Of a DNA stretch of 64,000 bases, positions 8,696-16,379 are shown one piece after another; the stretch's first letter is position 1, and each line of letters opens with the position of its first letter. The position numbers and the translations under genes are program-made. The notes under the pieces were generated by a model. It was given only the letters and a program-made list of their open reading frames with translations, had not been told where the DNA came from and searched no databases. This DNA is from Corynebacterium sp. J010B-136 (lineage in GTDB: Bacteria; Actinomycetota; Actinomycetes; Mycobacteriales; Mycobacteriaceae): positions 1 through 64,000 of the forward strand of contig NZ_PUGE01000008.1 in assembly GCF_002967075.1 (NCBI RefSeq), written 5' to 3'.

Positions 8696-10078
8696 TTATG
8701 CTGCCGAGCCGCGGGTGGGGGATACTTTGGCCAGGGCTTCGGTCAGTTCGGAAACTTGGCGGGTATCGAGTTCGTGGATGATAGTGGCGATTTCTTCGCG
8801 CAGCTCCTCGCCTGTAAACGGAGTAACGAGGGCGTCGAATTTCTTGCGTGCGTTCTCCCAATCCAGGGGATTGTCGTGGAAACCGAGGTAGCTGTCTTGG
8901 GATGCGGTGAACACGGAGCCATCGTTTAGCGTGACCTCAAGCTCAGCGGGCATATGATCCGGGAAGCGGTCGGAGAATTCATCCGAGGGAGTAATCTCAA
9001 CCTTCTTCATCAGGCTTTGTACGTCATCGGCAACTATGCGCGAGGGCTCGTACTGCTCAGGATTGAGCTGGCCATCGAGAAGCACGACCGCAAGCATCCA
9101 CGGCAGGGAGTGGTCGGCTTCTTCCTTGGTGCGAATCAGCTGCTTATCGCCTTCTTCACCACCGCCGATAATGGAGTAGGCGACATCAAAAGTAGTCAGG
9201 CGAATCTTGTCGATATCTTCTGACTTGAAGCCTTCCTGCGCGCGGATGTCTAAGGCTGCATCGAGAGCTGACTGCGAGTGAATTTCCGCGTTGTGCTTTT
9301 TAATGATGGTGCGCTTAACGCTTTCGAGGTCTTCTTTCGACCAGTCGATTTCGAAAGGCCCGGACACAGAGTCCTTGAAACCCTTGTTGCCCTCGAAGAC
9401 TTCCTCGGGGCCTGTAATGCCACGGCTGGCGAGTAGCGCTGCCCACGTTCCTTCCTTGGAAACATGCGGGTAGGCAAGGCCTTTCCAGTGGCTGAGGTTG
9501 CCCGTGCGGGTTACGCGTAGTGCGACATTCGCGGTACCGGCGATGGCTAGGGCGTTGGCAATCTGCTCGGCTGGCAAACCCAGCGCCTTGGCTGCCGATG
9601 CACCCGCGGCGAACGCACCCTGGGTGGTGTGGTCGAGGCCTTTGGCGCGAACGGGTGCGACATCGGAAAGCCGAGTGTGCACTTGGTAGGCCACGGCAAA
9701 CGCAGTGAGAAGCTGCTTGCCGGAAGCACCAACGCTTTCGGCCGCCGCGAGTACCGCGCCGAAGTTATCGGAAGGGTGGTTGGTTTCGCCCTTTGCCAAG
9801 TAGGCGTCCATGAAATCGAGGTAGCGGCTTAGTGCGCTGTTGAAGAATGCGGCACGCTCTGGGGTGGTCTTGCCGCCGCCGATAAGCGTTGCCTGTTGCG
9901 TTCCGCCGAGATCCTCCAGAAGTTCTCGGATGGCGACTATTGGTTCGGCATCGAGTGCGCCGATAGCAACTCCCACGGTGTCTAGCACCCTGATTTTCAA
10001 TTGCTCAACGGCTTCGGGACTTGCTCCGTCTAGTGTGGCAGCTTCCACGAAGGCGGCGAGTTGTTGTGATTCGGTCAT
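8696..10078 (-). CDS. MmgE/PrpD family protein
   Basis: Member (460 residues) of the metal-independent dehydratase/decarboxylase family that includes 2-methylcitrate dehydratase and cis-aconitate decarboxylase. Family marks are NHPSDNFGAVLAAAE (about 118-132), the Ala- and Gly-rich helical domain that follows, and KHNAEIHSQSALDAAL in the lid region, the MmgE form of the active-site loop. There are no genes of the methylcitrate cycle (prpB, prpC) near it, so simple propionate use is unlikely. It is first in an operon with the ComA-like gene. Promoter and DtxR box overlap just upstream, so it should be expressed when iron is scarce. Substrate unknown; a tricarboxylate is the best guess. Confidence 0.85.
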   Translation of the reverse strand: MTESQQLAAFVEAATLDGASPEAVEQLKIRVLDTVGVAIGALDAEPIVAIRELLEDLGGTQQATLIGGGKTTPERAAFFNSALSRYLDFMDAYLAKGETNHPSDNFGAVLAAAESVGASGKQLLTAFAVAYQVHTRLSDVAPVRAKGLDHTTQGAFAAGASAAKALGLPAEQIANALAIAGTANVALRVTRTGNLSHWKGLAYPHVSKEGTWAALLASRGITGPEEVFEGNKGFKDSVSGPFEIDWSKEDLESVKRTIIKKHNAEIHSQSALDAALDIRAQEGFKSEDIDKIRLTTFDVAYSIIGGGEEGDKQLIRTKEEADHSLPWMLAVVLLDGQLNPEQYEPSRIVADDVQSLMKKVEITPSDEFSDRFPDHMPAELEVTLNDGSVFTASQDSYLGFHDNPLDWENARKKFDALVTPFTGEELREEIATIIHELDTRQVSELTEALAKVSPTRGSAA

Positions 10079-10096
10079 TGCAATCCTATCTGCTAG

Positions 10097-10115
10097 TTAA
10101 GTTAGGCTTACCTTA
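10097..10115. promoter_or_regulatory. DtxR box of the prpD/comA-like operon
   Basis: The 19-mer TTAAGTTAGGCTTACCTTA matches the DtxR consensus TWAGGTWAGSCTWACCTWA at 18 of 19 positions (only position 4 differs). It begins 19 bases upstream of the MmgE/PrpD start codon, directly downstream of the promoter hexamers, where a bound repressor would block transcription. This is as good a site as those found before known corynebacterial siderophore genes. Confidence 0.85.
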
Positions 10116-10144
10116 ATTAGGCTCCTTTATTGAAAGACTGTCAA
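10116..10144 (-). promoter_or_regulatory. Promoter of the prpD/comA-like operon
   Basis: On the minus strand a perfect -35 TTGACA (10144-10139) is followed after 17 bases by CCTAAT (10121-10116), or after 19 bases by TAATTA, either of which could serve as -10. The DtxR box lies just behind. Confidence 0.6.
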
Positions 10145-10288
10145 TGGTTCGCGTCACAATGTGGATTAAGTCATTAGGCTCTTCTATATACAACTAAAGT
10201 TTGTTAGCCTCTGGTTATCAGTGTGTTGCTAGCCGGAAAGGCTCTCATTGTCCGGCGTTAGTGGCCTTTTATTGTCGCGGAGGACATC

Positions 10289-11086
10289 ATGAGTGAACAG
10301 CTACCGGGTACATCTCGAGCAGATGAGGACATGCAGGGGCATTGGCTATTGGCCAAATTGGGGAAACGAGTGCTGCGCCCAGGCGGGCGCGAGCTTACCG
10401 AAAGGTTGCTTGGTCTAGCTGGAGTTCCCAACGTTGATGTGGTCGAACTCGCGCCGGGCCTGGGGCGCACGGCGGCGTCAATTCTGGAACTTGGCCCCGC
10501 GAGCTATACCGGCGTGGACAGTGATCCGGATGCGGTTGCTGCCGTGCGCCGGGTTGTGGGCTCCGCTGCGCAGCTGGTGGAAGCCGATGCTGCCGAGACG
10601 GGTCTGGGTGAGGAGTCCGCGGACCTCGTCATCGGCGAGGCCATGCTGACGATGCAAGGGGAGAAGACCAAGAACGCCATCGTCGCTGAGGCTGCCCGAA
10701 TTCTGCGCCCTGGCGGTAGATACGCCATTCATGAACTGGGGCTTGTTCCGGGAGATTTATCCTTAGATGTCAAAACTGAGATCCGCAAAGGACTAGCTCG
10801 CGCGATTAAGGTAAATGCGCGCCCGCTGACGCTGACTGAGTGGACTGCAGTGCTAGAGGCAAATGGTTTCCAGGTCATCAAAGTTGAGACCGCGCCGATG
10901 GCACTTTTGCAGCCACGTCGCATCATCGCCGACGAGGGGCTTGTAGGAGCGCTGCGCTTTGTAAAGAACCTGCTGCTTAACCCAGACGCACGTAAACGCG
11001 TTTTGCAGATGCGCCGGACGTTCAACACCTACCGTGACCACCTGAATGCGGTAGCTATCGTCGCGACCAAAAATAGCCCCAGGTAA
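10289..11086 (+). CDS. Class I SAM-dependent methyltransferase
   Basis: A 265-residue methyltransferase with the Rossmann-type SAM site VVELAPGLGRTAASIL (motif I, about 52-67), the acidic residue of motif II in YTGVDSDPDAV, and DLVIGEAMLTM as motif IV, followed by the post-I LRPGGRYAIHELG strand. The C-terminal 70 residues have no clear counterpart and may bind the substrate. It is divergent from the prpD/comA-like operon and lies between it and a repeat element. Its substrate cannot be told; small-molecule or lipid methylation are both possible. Confidence 0.82.
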   Translation: MSEQLPGTSRADEDMQGHWLLAKLGKRVLRPGGRELTERLLGLAGVPNVDVVELAPGLGRTAASILELGPASYTGVDSDPDAVAAVRRVVGSAAQLVEADAAETGLGEESADLVIGEAMLTMQGEKTKNAIVAEAARILRPGGRYAIHELGLVPGDLSLDVKTEIRKGLARAIKVNARPLTLTEWTAVLEANGFQVIKVETAPMALLQPRRIIADEGLVGALRFVKNLLLNPDARKRVLQMRRTFNTYRDHLNAVAIVATKNSPR

Positions 11087-11186
11087 ATGTGCTCGGCTTT
11101 TTGAAAAAGGATCGACGAATTGGCTAACCAGCCTGTTTGACTAGTTAGCTCTGATTAGCGCCTGTTAGCTCCCTTCAGCTGTGGGC

Positions 11187-12308
11187 TTAAATCAGATCCA
11201 TCGCCCCCATGCTGCTCAAGTCATGCGTGTTGCCCACAAGCTTCCCGCCTGGGGTGTGCAGGCGGACCTTGCCGCGGTGGCGTCGCATTCTCCCGCGACT
11301 CGGTTTGCCTCGTTTCTTCCGGCTCGGCGAAGCTGGACCGTCATCATAATTCACACCGTTGTGGTACTTGCATAACATGGTCAGGTTGGAGGGTTTGGTA
11401 TGCCCGCCGTGTTTGTGAGCGTCGATATGGTGAACCTGGCACCTATCAGCCGGGACATTACAGTCCGGCCAGGGGCAGACGAGATTCTCCGCCATGGCTA
11501 AAGTTCGTAGCTTCTCGGATGCGAAGCGGGCTTCGTAGAGATTCACAGGCCCGGCGGTGGGGTGGAAAAGACCGACATAGAGCTTATCGCCGAGCGCACC
11601 TTCCATCGCGGCGTTGATGAACTCGGCGCCGGTCATGGTGGTGCCATCGGAAAGGCCGATGATGACCTCGTCGCCGGCACCACAAGAGACTTTGGCAAAG
11701 TCCTCCAGTCCAATAGCAATGACCGTGCGGTACTCCGGCTTGATAAGCCCGGTGCCATCACCTTCCACTAAATCCCAGAAAGGCTCGAGCAATGCTTCGG
11801 AGCGCGGCTGGTTGTGGTTGGTAATAGTGGCGTCGAGAGTTTTCTCGAGGTCGGTAATTTTTCGTTGGGTATCGGTGATGCTGATAGTTCGTAGGCCCTC
11901 TACAACGCGACCTAGGCGTACACCGCGCTGTTTGGGTGTGTCGCCGCCTTCTTCCATAACGCGCTTTTTGGCGTAGACTTCGACTTCTTCGAAGGTGCCC
12001 TCAAACGCGATAAGTTCAGCACGCAAGCGCCAGGCGGCACCGCGCTTTTTCAACTTCTTGGCGTGCTTTTCCACCATCTCTAAGTACTCAAGGTTTAACC
12101 CCCGCTCTTCGGCAAGAGCTACCGATTCGCGTTGCAGCCGCGGTGAATCGGTGGGGCCGAAAAGAACATCGGCCAGCGAGGTGAAACTTTTTGCAGTCTT
12201 GCGAGCCATGCCATCGCTTACCATGTCGTATGGCGAGCGTTTAGACATGTCTCTTAAGATGCCTATTGCTTGGCTGGTGAGAGCCATAAATTCTTCGTAT
12301 TTATCCAT
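11187..12308 (-). CDS. DUF222 / HNH endonuclease protein, repeat-element copy 1
   Basis: Protein of the DUF222-HNH (13E12 repeat) family. The N-terminal half is helical and DUF222-like; the C-terminal part has the HNH nuclease signature with zinc cysteines CPWPDC, the catalytic HHID and the closing CKYHN, then a basic tail. It is very similar to the gene at 61189-62346 from about residue 85 onward, while the first 80 residues are clearly divergent. An ATG at 12308 is preferred; a TTG at 12329 would add seven residues. Such genes are often multicopy in actinobacteria. Whether they act as homing nucleases or in another process is not settled. Confidence 0.85.
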   Translation of the reverse strand: MDKYEEFMALTSQAIGILRDMSKRSPYDMVSDGMARKTAKSFTSLADVLFGPTDSPRLQRESVALAEERGLNLEYLEMVEKHAKKLKKRGAAWRLRAELIAFEGTFEEVEVYAKKRVMEEGGDTPKQRGVRLGRVVEGLRTISITDTQRKITDLEKTLDATITNHNQPRSEALLEPFWDLVEGDGTGLIKPEYRTVIAIGLEDFAKVSCGAGDEVIIGLSDGTTMTGAEFINAAMEGALGDKLYVGLFHPTAGPVNLYEARFASEKLRTLAMAENLVCPWPDCNVPADRCQVHHIDAHKHGGHTKPSNLTMLCKYHNGVNYDDGPASPSRKKRGKPSRGRMRRHRGKVRLHTPGGKLVGNTHDLSSMGAMDLI

Positions 12309-12362
12309 GCCTTCGACACTAAAACGCAAACGCAGGCCCGCGCTAGGGCAAGGCCAAAAACC

Positions 12363-12410
12363 TGTGGATAACTACGTTGACACATCACGCAACGGGCAAA
12401 GTTATCCACA
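12363..12410. repeat. Inverted pair of DnaA boxes in element copy 1
   Basis: TGTGGATAACT (12363-12373) and AGTTATCCACA (12400-12410) form an 11-bp inverted repeat; an inner CGTTG/CAACG pair extends the dyad. Each arm contains TTATCCACA, the perfect DnaA box. The same arrangement with the same spacing is found in copy 2. Confidence 0.8.
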
Positions 12411-12440
12411 GGCACCGGTTTCTAGGGCCGGATAAGCGGG

Positions 12441-13667
12441 TCAGAGGTCGGAATAAGCCACGTTCGGATCGACGAGCTTGTCCGGATCGATCTTCTTGCC
12501 TTCGGCAATGAGTGGCTTGACCTCATCGGGGACATCCCACACATTGACGTTCATCGCGGCGAGGATTTGGTTGTCATCATTGACCCAAAACGCAACGAAC
12601 TCGCGCTTTTCAAGGTCGCCACGGATATAGACCTGCTCTTCTGAACCGGTAGCGTGACCAACGTATTCGCAGCCCAAGTCGAATTGGTCGGTAAAGAAAT
12701 AAGGCAAGTTGGTGTACTGCACATCTTCGCCCAATGCGGCCGCCGCCGCGGTTGCCGGCTGGTTAAGAGCTGTCGCCCAGTGTTCCACGCGGATGCGGTG
12801 TCCTAAGACTGGGTGGTCGTGGTTAGCGATATCGCCGACCGCAAAGATGTCTGGATCGCTGGTGCGTAGGGAGGCATCGACAAGCACGCCGTTGTCGACC
12901 TCTAAACCTGCTGCCTCGGCGAGGTCGACTGCCGGGGCAACACCGACGCCGATGACAACATTGTCTGCCTCAATAATCGTGCCGTCTTCAAGGCGAACTC
13001 CCACAGCGCGGCCACCTTCGGTCACGATGTCTTGGACTTTTACTTCCGTGCGCAGATCGACGTCATTGGAGGTGTGCAAGTCGGCGAAGACCTGCGCGAC
13101 CTTGTCGCCGAGGATCCGTAGCAGCGGAAGCTTTGCGCCTTCCAGAACCGTAACCGCGGTACCTGCCCCGCGCGCCGCCGATGCGACCTCTAAGCCAATC
13201 CAGCCGCCGCCGATAATTGCCAGCTTTTTATTGTCGCCGAAGGTAGCGCGAATGGCATCTGAATCCTCGACAGTGCGCAGGTAATAGACGTTGTCGGCAT
13301 CTGCGCCCGGGATAGGGAGCTTGCGCACCGTTGAACCCGTTGCCAATACCAACTTGTCGTAGTCAAGTACCGAATCATCATCTAAGGTGACCTGATGGTT
13401 TGCGGCATCAACCTTGGTTGCGCGAACGCCCTGCTTCAGCGTGACATTATTTTCCTCATACCAATCGGCTGGTTTTACGATTGCGTCATCAAAAGAGCCC
13501 TTGCCGGCGAGGTATTCCTTGGACAGTGGTGGGCGCTCATAGGGCAGATGATCCTCCGCCCCGATGAGCGTAATCGAGCCCGCGAATTCTTTCTCACGTA
13601 GCGCTTCGGCGGTCTTGGCTCCTGCCAGGCCACCACCAATAATGACAATATTTTCTGGGGTACTCAT
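12441..13667 (-). CDS. FAD-dependent ferredoxin/rubredoxin reductase-like oxidoreductase
   Basis: Flavoprotein (408 residues) of the putidaredoxin/rhodocoxin reductase class, which passes electrons from NAD(P)H to a small iron-sulfur protein. Seen are the FAD site IVIIGGGLAGAKTAEAL at the N-terminus, the ATGS loop, the NAD(P)H site IIGGGWIGLEVASAA around residue 152, and IFAVGDIAN near residue 278. The C-terminal domain is of the reductase type. No ferredoxin or P450 gene is adjacent, so the electron acceptor is unknown. It lies between the HNH element and a cupin gene transcribed in the same direction. Confidence 0.88.
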   Translation of the reverse strand: MSTPENIVIIGGGLAGAKTAEALREKEFAGSITLIGAEDHLPYERPPLSKEYLAGKGSFDDAIVKPADWYEENNVTLKQGVRATKVDAANHQVTLDDDSVLDYDKLVLATGSTVRKLPIPGADADNVYYLRTVEDSDAIRATFGDNKKLAIIGGGWIGLEVASAARGAGTAVTVLEGAKLPLLRILGDKVAQVFADLHTSNDVDLRTEVKVQDIVTEGGRAVGVRLEDGTIIEADNVVIGVGVAPAVDLAEAAGLEVDNGVLVDASLRTSDPDIFAVGDIANHDHPVLGHRIRVEHWATALNQPATAAAAALGEDVQYTNLPYFFTDQFDLGCEYVGHATGSEEQVYIRGDLEKREFVAFWVNDDNQILAAMNVNVWDVPDEVKPLIAEGKKIDPDKLVDPNVAYSDL

Positions 13668-13771
13668 GCCATCCTCCTCATTACTTACAATGGGCGGTCG
13701 GCTCCGAAGTCGACCGCGTGGGTCATATTCGCCATGCTACGTGCGTAAGCAGGGCTTAGTTGGAATTTAAG

Positions 13772-14122
13772 TCAGGAGAGATCACGCACGACAGTCAGCA
13801 AGACCGCGGAGTCTTCCACGGCCACTAGCCCGTGGCGTTGTTGAGGAACCACGGCGTGCTCATCCTCTTTCACCTCAATCGCGTCTTCGCCAACCGTGAC
13901 CTGGACTGTGCCTTGCAGGACATGCAGCAGCGCTTCACCGGGATTTTCGTGGTCGGACAGGCTCTTGCCGGCCTTGAGCGCCAGGAGTACCTGCGTGAGA
14001 TGACCGCCTGGTACCGCCCGGAAAGAATGCGTTGCGCGACCATGTTTGACCGTTGCTGCTTTTTCCAGCAACTCGGCACTTAAATCGCGAAGGTTGACAA
14101 TGTTATTGCTGGAATCAGCCAT
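13772..14122 (-). CDS. Small single-domain cupin protein
   Basis: A 116-residue protein with one cupin barrel: the HENPGEALLHVLQGTVQV strand pair and the later EHAVVPQQRHGLVAVED strand correspond to cupin motifs 1 and 2, but the metal-binding histidine pair of motif 1 is poorly kept. Proteins of this size often bind a small ligand or act in stress responses. It is about 100 bases upstream of the ferredoxin-reductase-like gene on the same strand. No function can be assigned. Confidence 0.7.
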   Translation of the reverse strand: MADSSNNIVNLRDLSAELLEKAATVKHGRATHSFRAVPGGHLTQVLLALKAGKSLSDHENPGEALLHVLQGTVQVTVGEDAIEVKEDEHAVVPQQRHGLVAVEDSAVLLTVVRDLS

Positions 14123-14258
14123 GGGAGCTCCTTGCCTCGAGGTATTTACACGGTTTATTTCGAGTTTATACGCAATTGCTTAATTGTGTTCACTGTTCGC
14201 ACTGGTAACGGTGTGGGCAGCTTGCTATACGTCTTTTGGTTGGCAAGTCATACCTAAT

Positions 14259-14277
14259 TAAGGTTAGGCAATCCTCG
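14259..14277. promoter_or_regulatory. DtxR box of the siderophore importer operon
   Basis: TTAGGTTAGSCTW-type sequence TAAGGTTAGGCAATCCTCG matches the DtxR consensus at 15 of 19 positions, with a perfect left half. It overlaps the region just upstream of a TGTATATT extended -10 (14286-14293), so an iron-loaded DtxR could block the operon promoter. Confidence 0.7.
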
Positions 14278-14285
14278 TGCCACCG

Positions 14286-14293
14286 TGTATATT
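14286..14293 (+). promoter_or_regulatory. Probable -10 of the siderophore importer operon
   Basis: TGTATATT is an extended -10 element 11 bases behind the DtxR box and about 47 bases ahead of the lipoprotein GTG start. The -35 region is not well conserved. Confidence 0.5.
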
Positions 14294-14339
14294 TTGCCGT
14301 GGTAATAGATACCTGTTCTCTAGCAAAAGGAAATCTCTC

Positions 14340-15305
14340 GTGAAAAAGACGGCACTAGTGGCTCTTGGTGCAGCTGCAGCCATGGTCCTTGCGGCGTGCT
14401 CGACATCTGATTCTGATAACGCGCAGGAAGATTCAACTGCTGCCAACGGTGAGCAGCTCACTCTCTCGCACCCCAGCATCGAGGGGTTGAATATCGATTT
14501 TGAAAATCCCCCAGAGACCCTAGTCATGGACTGCTATGCATATAGCTCCTTGCATGAGTATGGGCTGGAGCCAGACGCGCTGTTTGGTTTTGAGTGCGAT
14601 AACGAAGCATTGATGGGCGATGCCGATATCGAAGGTATCGAGACTGTTGGACAAGATGCAGAAATCGACCTGGAAAAGCTTGCAGAGCTACGCCCGGATG
14701 CCATTATCGGCAACGGCAATGCTGATGGCTGGTCGTGGTTCGATGATGATGTTAATGCGCAGCTGACCCGCGTGGCACCATTTGTGCCGTTGCCTTCTGA
14801 AGGCTCGATTGATGAAAAGATCGCTGATACCCGCGAGATCGCAGATTTCTTTGGCGCAGATGTAGAAGCAGAGAACATTGTTGCCGCTGATGAAGACTAT
14901 GAAGCAGCGAAGGAAGCGTTTAGCCAGGCGGTGGAAGGCAAGGATTACAATTTCTTGCTGGCCAGCCCAACCAAGGAAATGCTGTACACGGGCGTAGGCT
15001 TCGCGCAGGCAGACTTGCTAGAAGAGCTCGGCGCGAACATCGTCGGCCCAGATGCACCAGCTGAAGGCAACCCATGGGGACAGGTGGCATGGGAAGATGC
15101 TTCGACCTATCCAGCAGATGTCATCTTGGTTGAGAACTTCGATCCTGAGGCTCCATTTACTGCGGAGCTGTGGGATGACCTGCCAGCAGTAAAGGCAGAT
15201 CAGCTCAGTACTTGGTCTTCAAAGGGTGCTTTGACCAGCCGTACTTATGCGGACTGGTTGCAGGATTTGGCAGACAAGGTAGAAACCTACGACAAGGTGG
15301 CTTAG
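14340..15305 (+). CDS. Siderophore-binding lipoprotein of an iron ABC importer
   Basis: Solute receptor (321 residues) that captures ferric siderophore outside the cell. The GTG at 14340 is chosen because it has AAAGGAAA upstream and starts a classical lipoprotein signal: charged KK, a hydrophobic stretch and the lipobox VLAAC. The mature part has the two-lobed periplasmic-binding (FepB/FecB) features, such as LAELRPDAIIGNG and the C-terminal Trp/Tyr-rich lobe. Two permeases and an ATPase follow in the same operon. With the DtxR box upstream this should be an iron-repressed receptor. Which siderophore it takes cannot be told; no synthetase is in the window. Confidence 0.92.
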   Translation: MKKTALVALGAAAAMVLAACSTSDSDNAQEDSTAANGEQLTLSHPSIEGLNIDFENPPETLVMDCYAYSSLHEYGLEPDALFGFECDNEALMGDADIEGIETVGQDAEIDLEKLAELRPDAIIGNGNADGWSWFDDDVNAQLTRVAPFVPLPSEGSIDEKIADTREIADFFGADVEAENIVAADEDYEAAKEAFSQAVEGKDYNFLLASPTKEMLYTGVGFAQADLLEELGANIVGPDAPAEGNPWGQVAWEDASTYPADVILVENFDPEAPFTAELWDDLPAVKADQLSTWSSKGALTSRTYADWLQDLADKVETYDKVA

Positions 15306-15311
15306 GCCTTA

Positions 15312-16376
15312 ATGTCTTCACCAGCAGCGCCGACAGAGCCGACACCGGCAATAATTAAAGGACAAGATACAGCACGACCAATCGCGCAGACACGGCTTTT
15401 AGGACTGGTAGTCCTTGTCGTGATTTGTTTAGGTGCATTGATGCTCAGCATGATGGTGGGCTCGCGCAGTATTGCCCCGGCAGAAATCATGCATTTCTTG
15501 TTGCATCCGGACCCGGCTGATCCGCTCTCGCAGGTGGTGTGGCAATCACGGGTTCCGCGCACTTTCTTGGTGCTAGTAGCAGGAAGTGCACTGGGCGTTG
15601 CTGGTGGGTTGATGCAAGCTGTCACCCGCAACCCGATGACAGACCCCGGAATCTTAGGTGTCAACGCTGGCGCGTCTTTGCTGGTGGTTATCGGCTTGGC
15701 CTTTTTCGGAGTCACCGATATCTCGCACTACATGTGGTGGTCTTTTGCAGGCGCCATTATTACTTCGGTGGCGGTCTTTGCCATTGGCAATACCGGCCCC
15801 ATGCGCGGAAGTCCTGTTCGCATGACGCTGTCAGGAGTCGCGCTTGGCGCAGTTCTTGGTGGGTTTACCTCCGCAGTGCTGCTGACTAACTCAGAAGTTC
15901 TAGAGCGCATGCGCGGCTGGTCTGCTGGAACAACGGCATCGCAACCACTCGATGCCACATTATCTATCACGCCGTTTATCGTGGTGGGCCTACTCATTGC
16001 CGTGGCCAGTACGCGTGCTTTAGATGTGTTATCTCTTGGGGAGGCCGCAGCCGTTGCCATGGGCGCGCATCCGCAAAGAACACGCCTAGTGGTCTTGATC
16101 GCTATCGCATTGCTTGCCGGCGGTGCGACCGCGGCAGCAGGTCCTATTGGGTTTATCGGTTTGTTGGCGCCGCACTTATCGCGCATGATTGTCGGTCCGC
16201 ATCAGGGTTGGATTATGGCTTATTCCATAGTCTTGGCCCCGGCCGTGCTTGGTGTCAGTGATGTTATCGGCCGCGTTATTACGTCCGGGGAAGTACCCGT
16301 TGGTGTGGTCACAGCGTTTGTCGGTGCCCCGCTGCTTATTTATATGGTGCGCAAATACCGCATCCCGGAGGTGTAA
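15312..16376 (+). CDS. Iron-siderophore ABC permease, FecCD family (first)
   Basis: Membrane subunit (354 residues, about nine to ten helices) of the BtuC/FecCD family. Marks include VWQSRVPRTFLVLVAGSALG near the start of the domain, MQAVTRNPMTDPGILGVNAGA and the coupling segment around GPIGFIGLLAPHLSR. It begins six bases after the lipoprotein gene and forms, with the following paralogue, the translocation pore. Paralogues of the FepD/FepG kind are expected in this arrangement. Confidence 0.92.
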   Translation: MSSPAAPTEPTPAIIKGQDTARPIAQTRLLGLVVLVVICLGALMLSMMVGSRSIAPAEIMHFLLHPDPADPLSQVVWQSRVPRTFLVLVAGSALGVAGGLMQAVTRNPMTDPGILGVNAGASLLVVIGLAFFGVTDISHYMWWSFAGAIITSVAVFAIGNTGPMRGSPVRMTLSGVALGAVLGGFTSAVLLTNSEVLERMRGWSAGTTASQPLDATLSITPFIVVGLLIAVASTRALDVLSLGEAAAVAMGAHPQRTRLVVLIAIALLAGGATAAAGPIGFIGLLAPHLSRMIVGPHQGWIMAYSIVLAPAVLGVSDVIGRVITSGEVPVGVVTAFVGAPLLIYMVRKYRIPEV

Positions 16377-16379
16377 CTG

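Larger units (their letters stand above)
11101..12411 (-). mobile_element. DUF222/HNH repeat element, copy 1
   Basis: This segment is repeated at 61111-62449. Similarity covers the 3' flank (a shared TTGAAAA...GGATCG...GAATTGGCTAACCAGCCT...GACTAGTTAGCT block), most of the HNH gene, and the 5' flank up to an inverted pair of TTATCCACA boxes. Outside these limits the two places differ. I saw no transposase, no terminal inverted repeats at the outer ends and no clear target duplication, so the way it spreads is unknown. The ends are estimated from where the two copies stop matching. Confidence 0.65.

Noticed and set aside
7577..10115. Genomic island integrated at tRNA-Ala
   Set aside because: The genes after the tRNA look accessory, but I found no integrase and no repeat of the tRNA 3' end further downstream.
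11101..12411. Classical insertion sequence
   Set aside because: There is no transposase, no outer terminal inverted repeat and no visible target duplication; the unit is described only as a repeat element.
14252..14264. Palindrome ACCTAATTAAGGT as a separate operator
   Set aside because: It overlaps the DtxR box and is best explained as part of an extended or double DtxR site.
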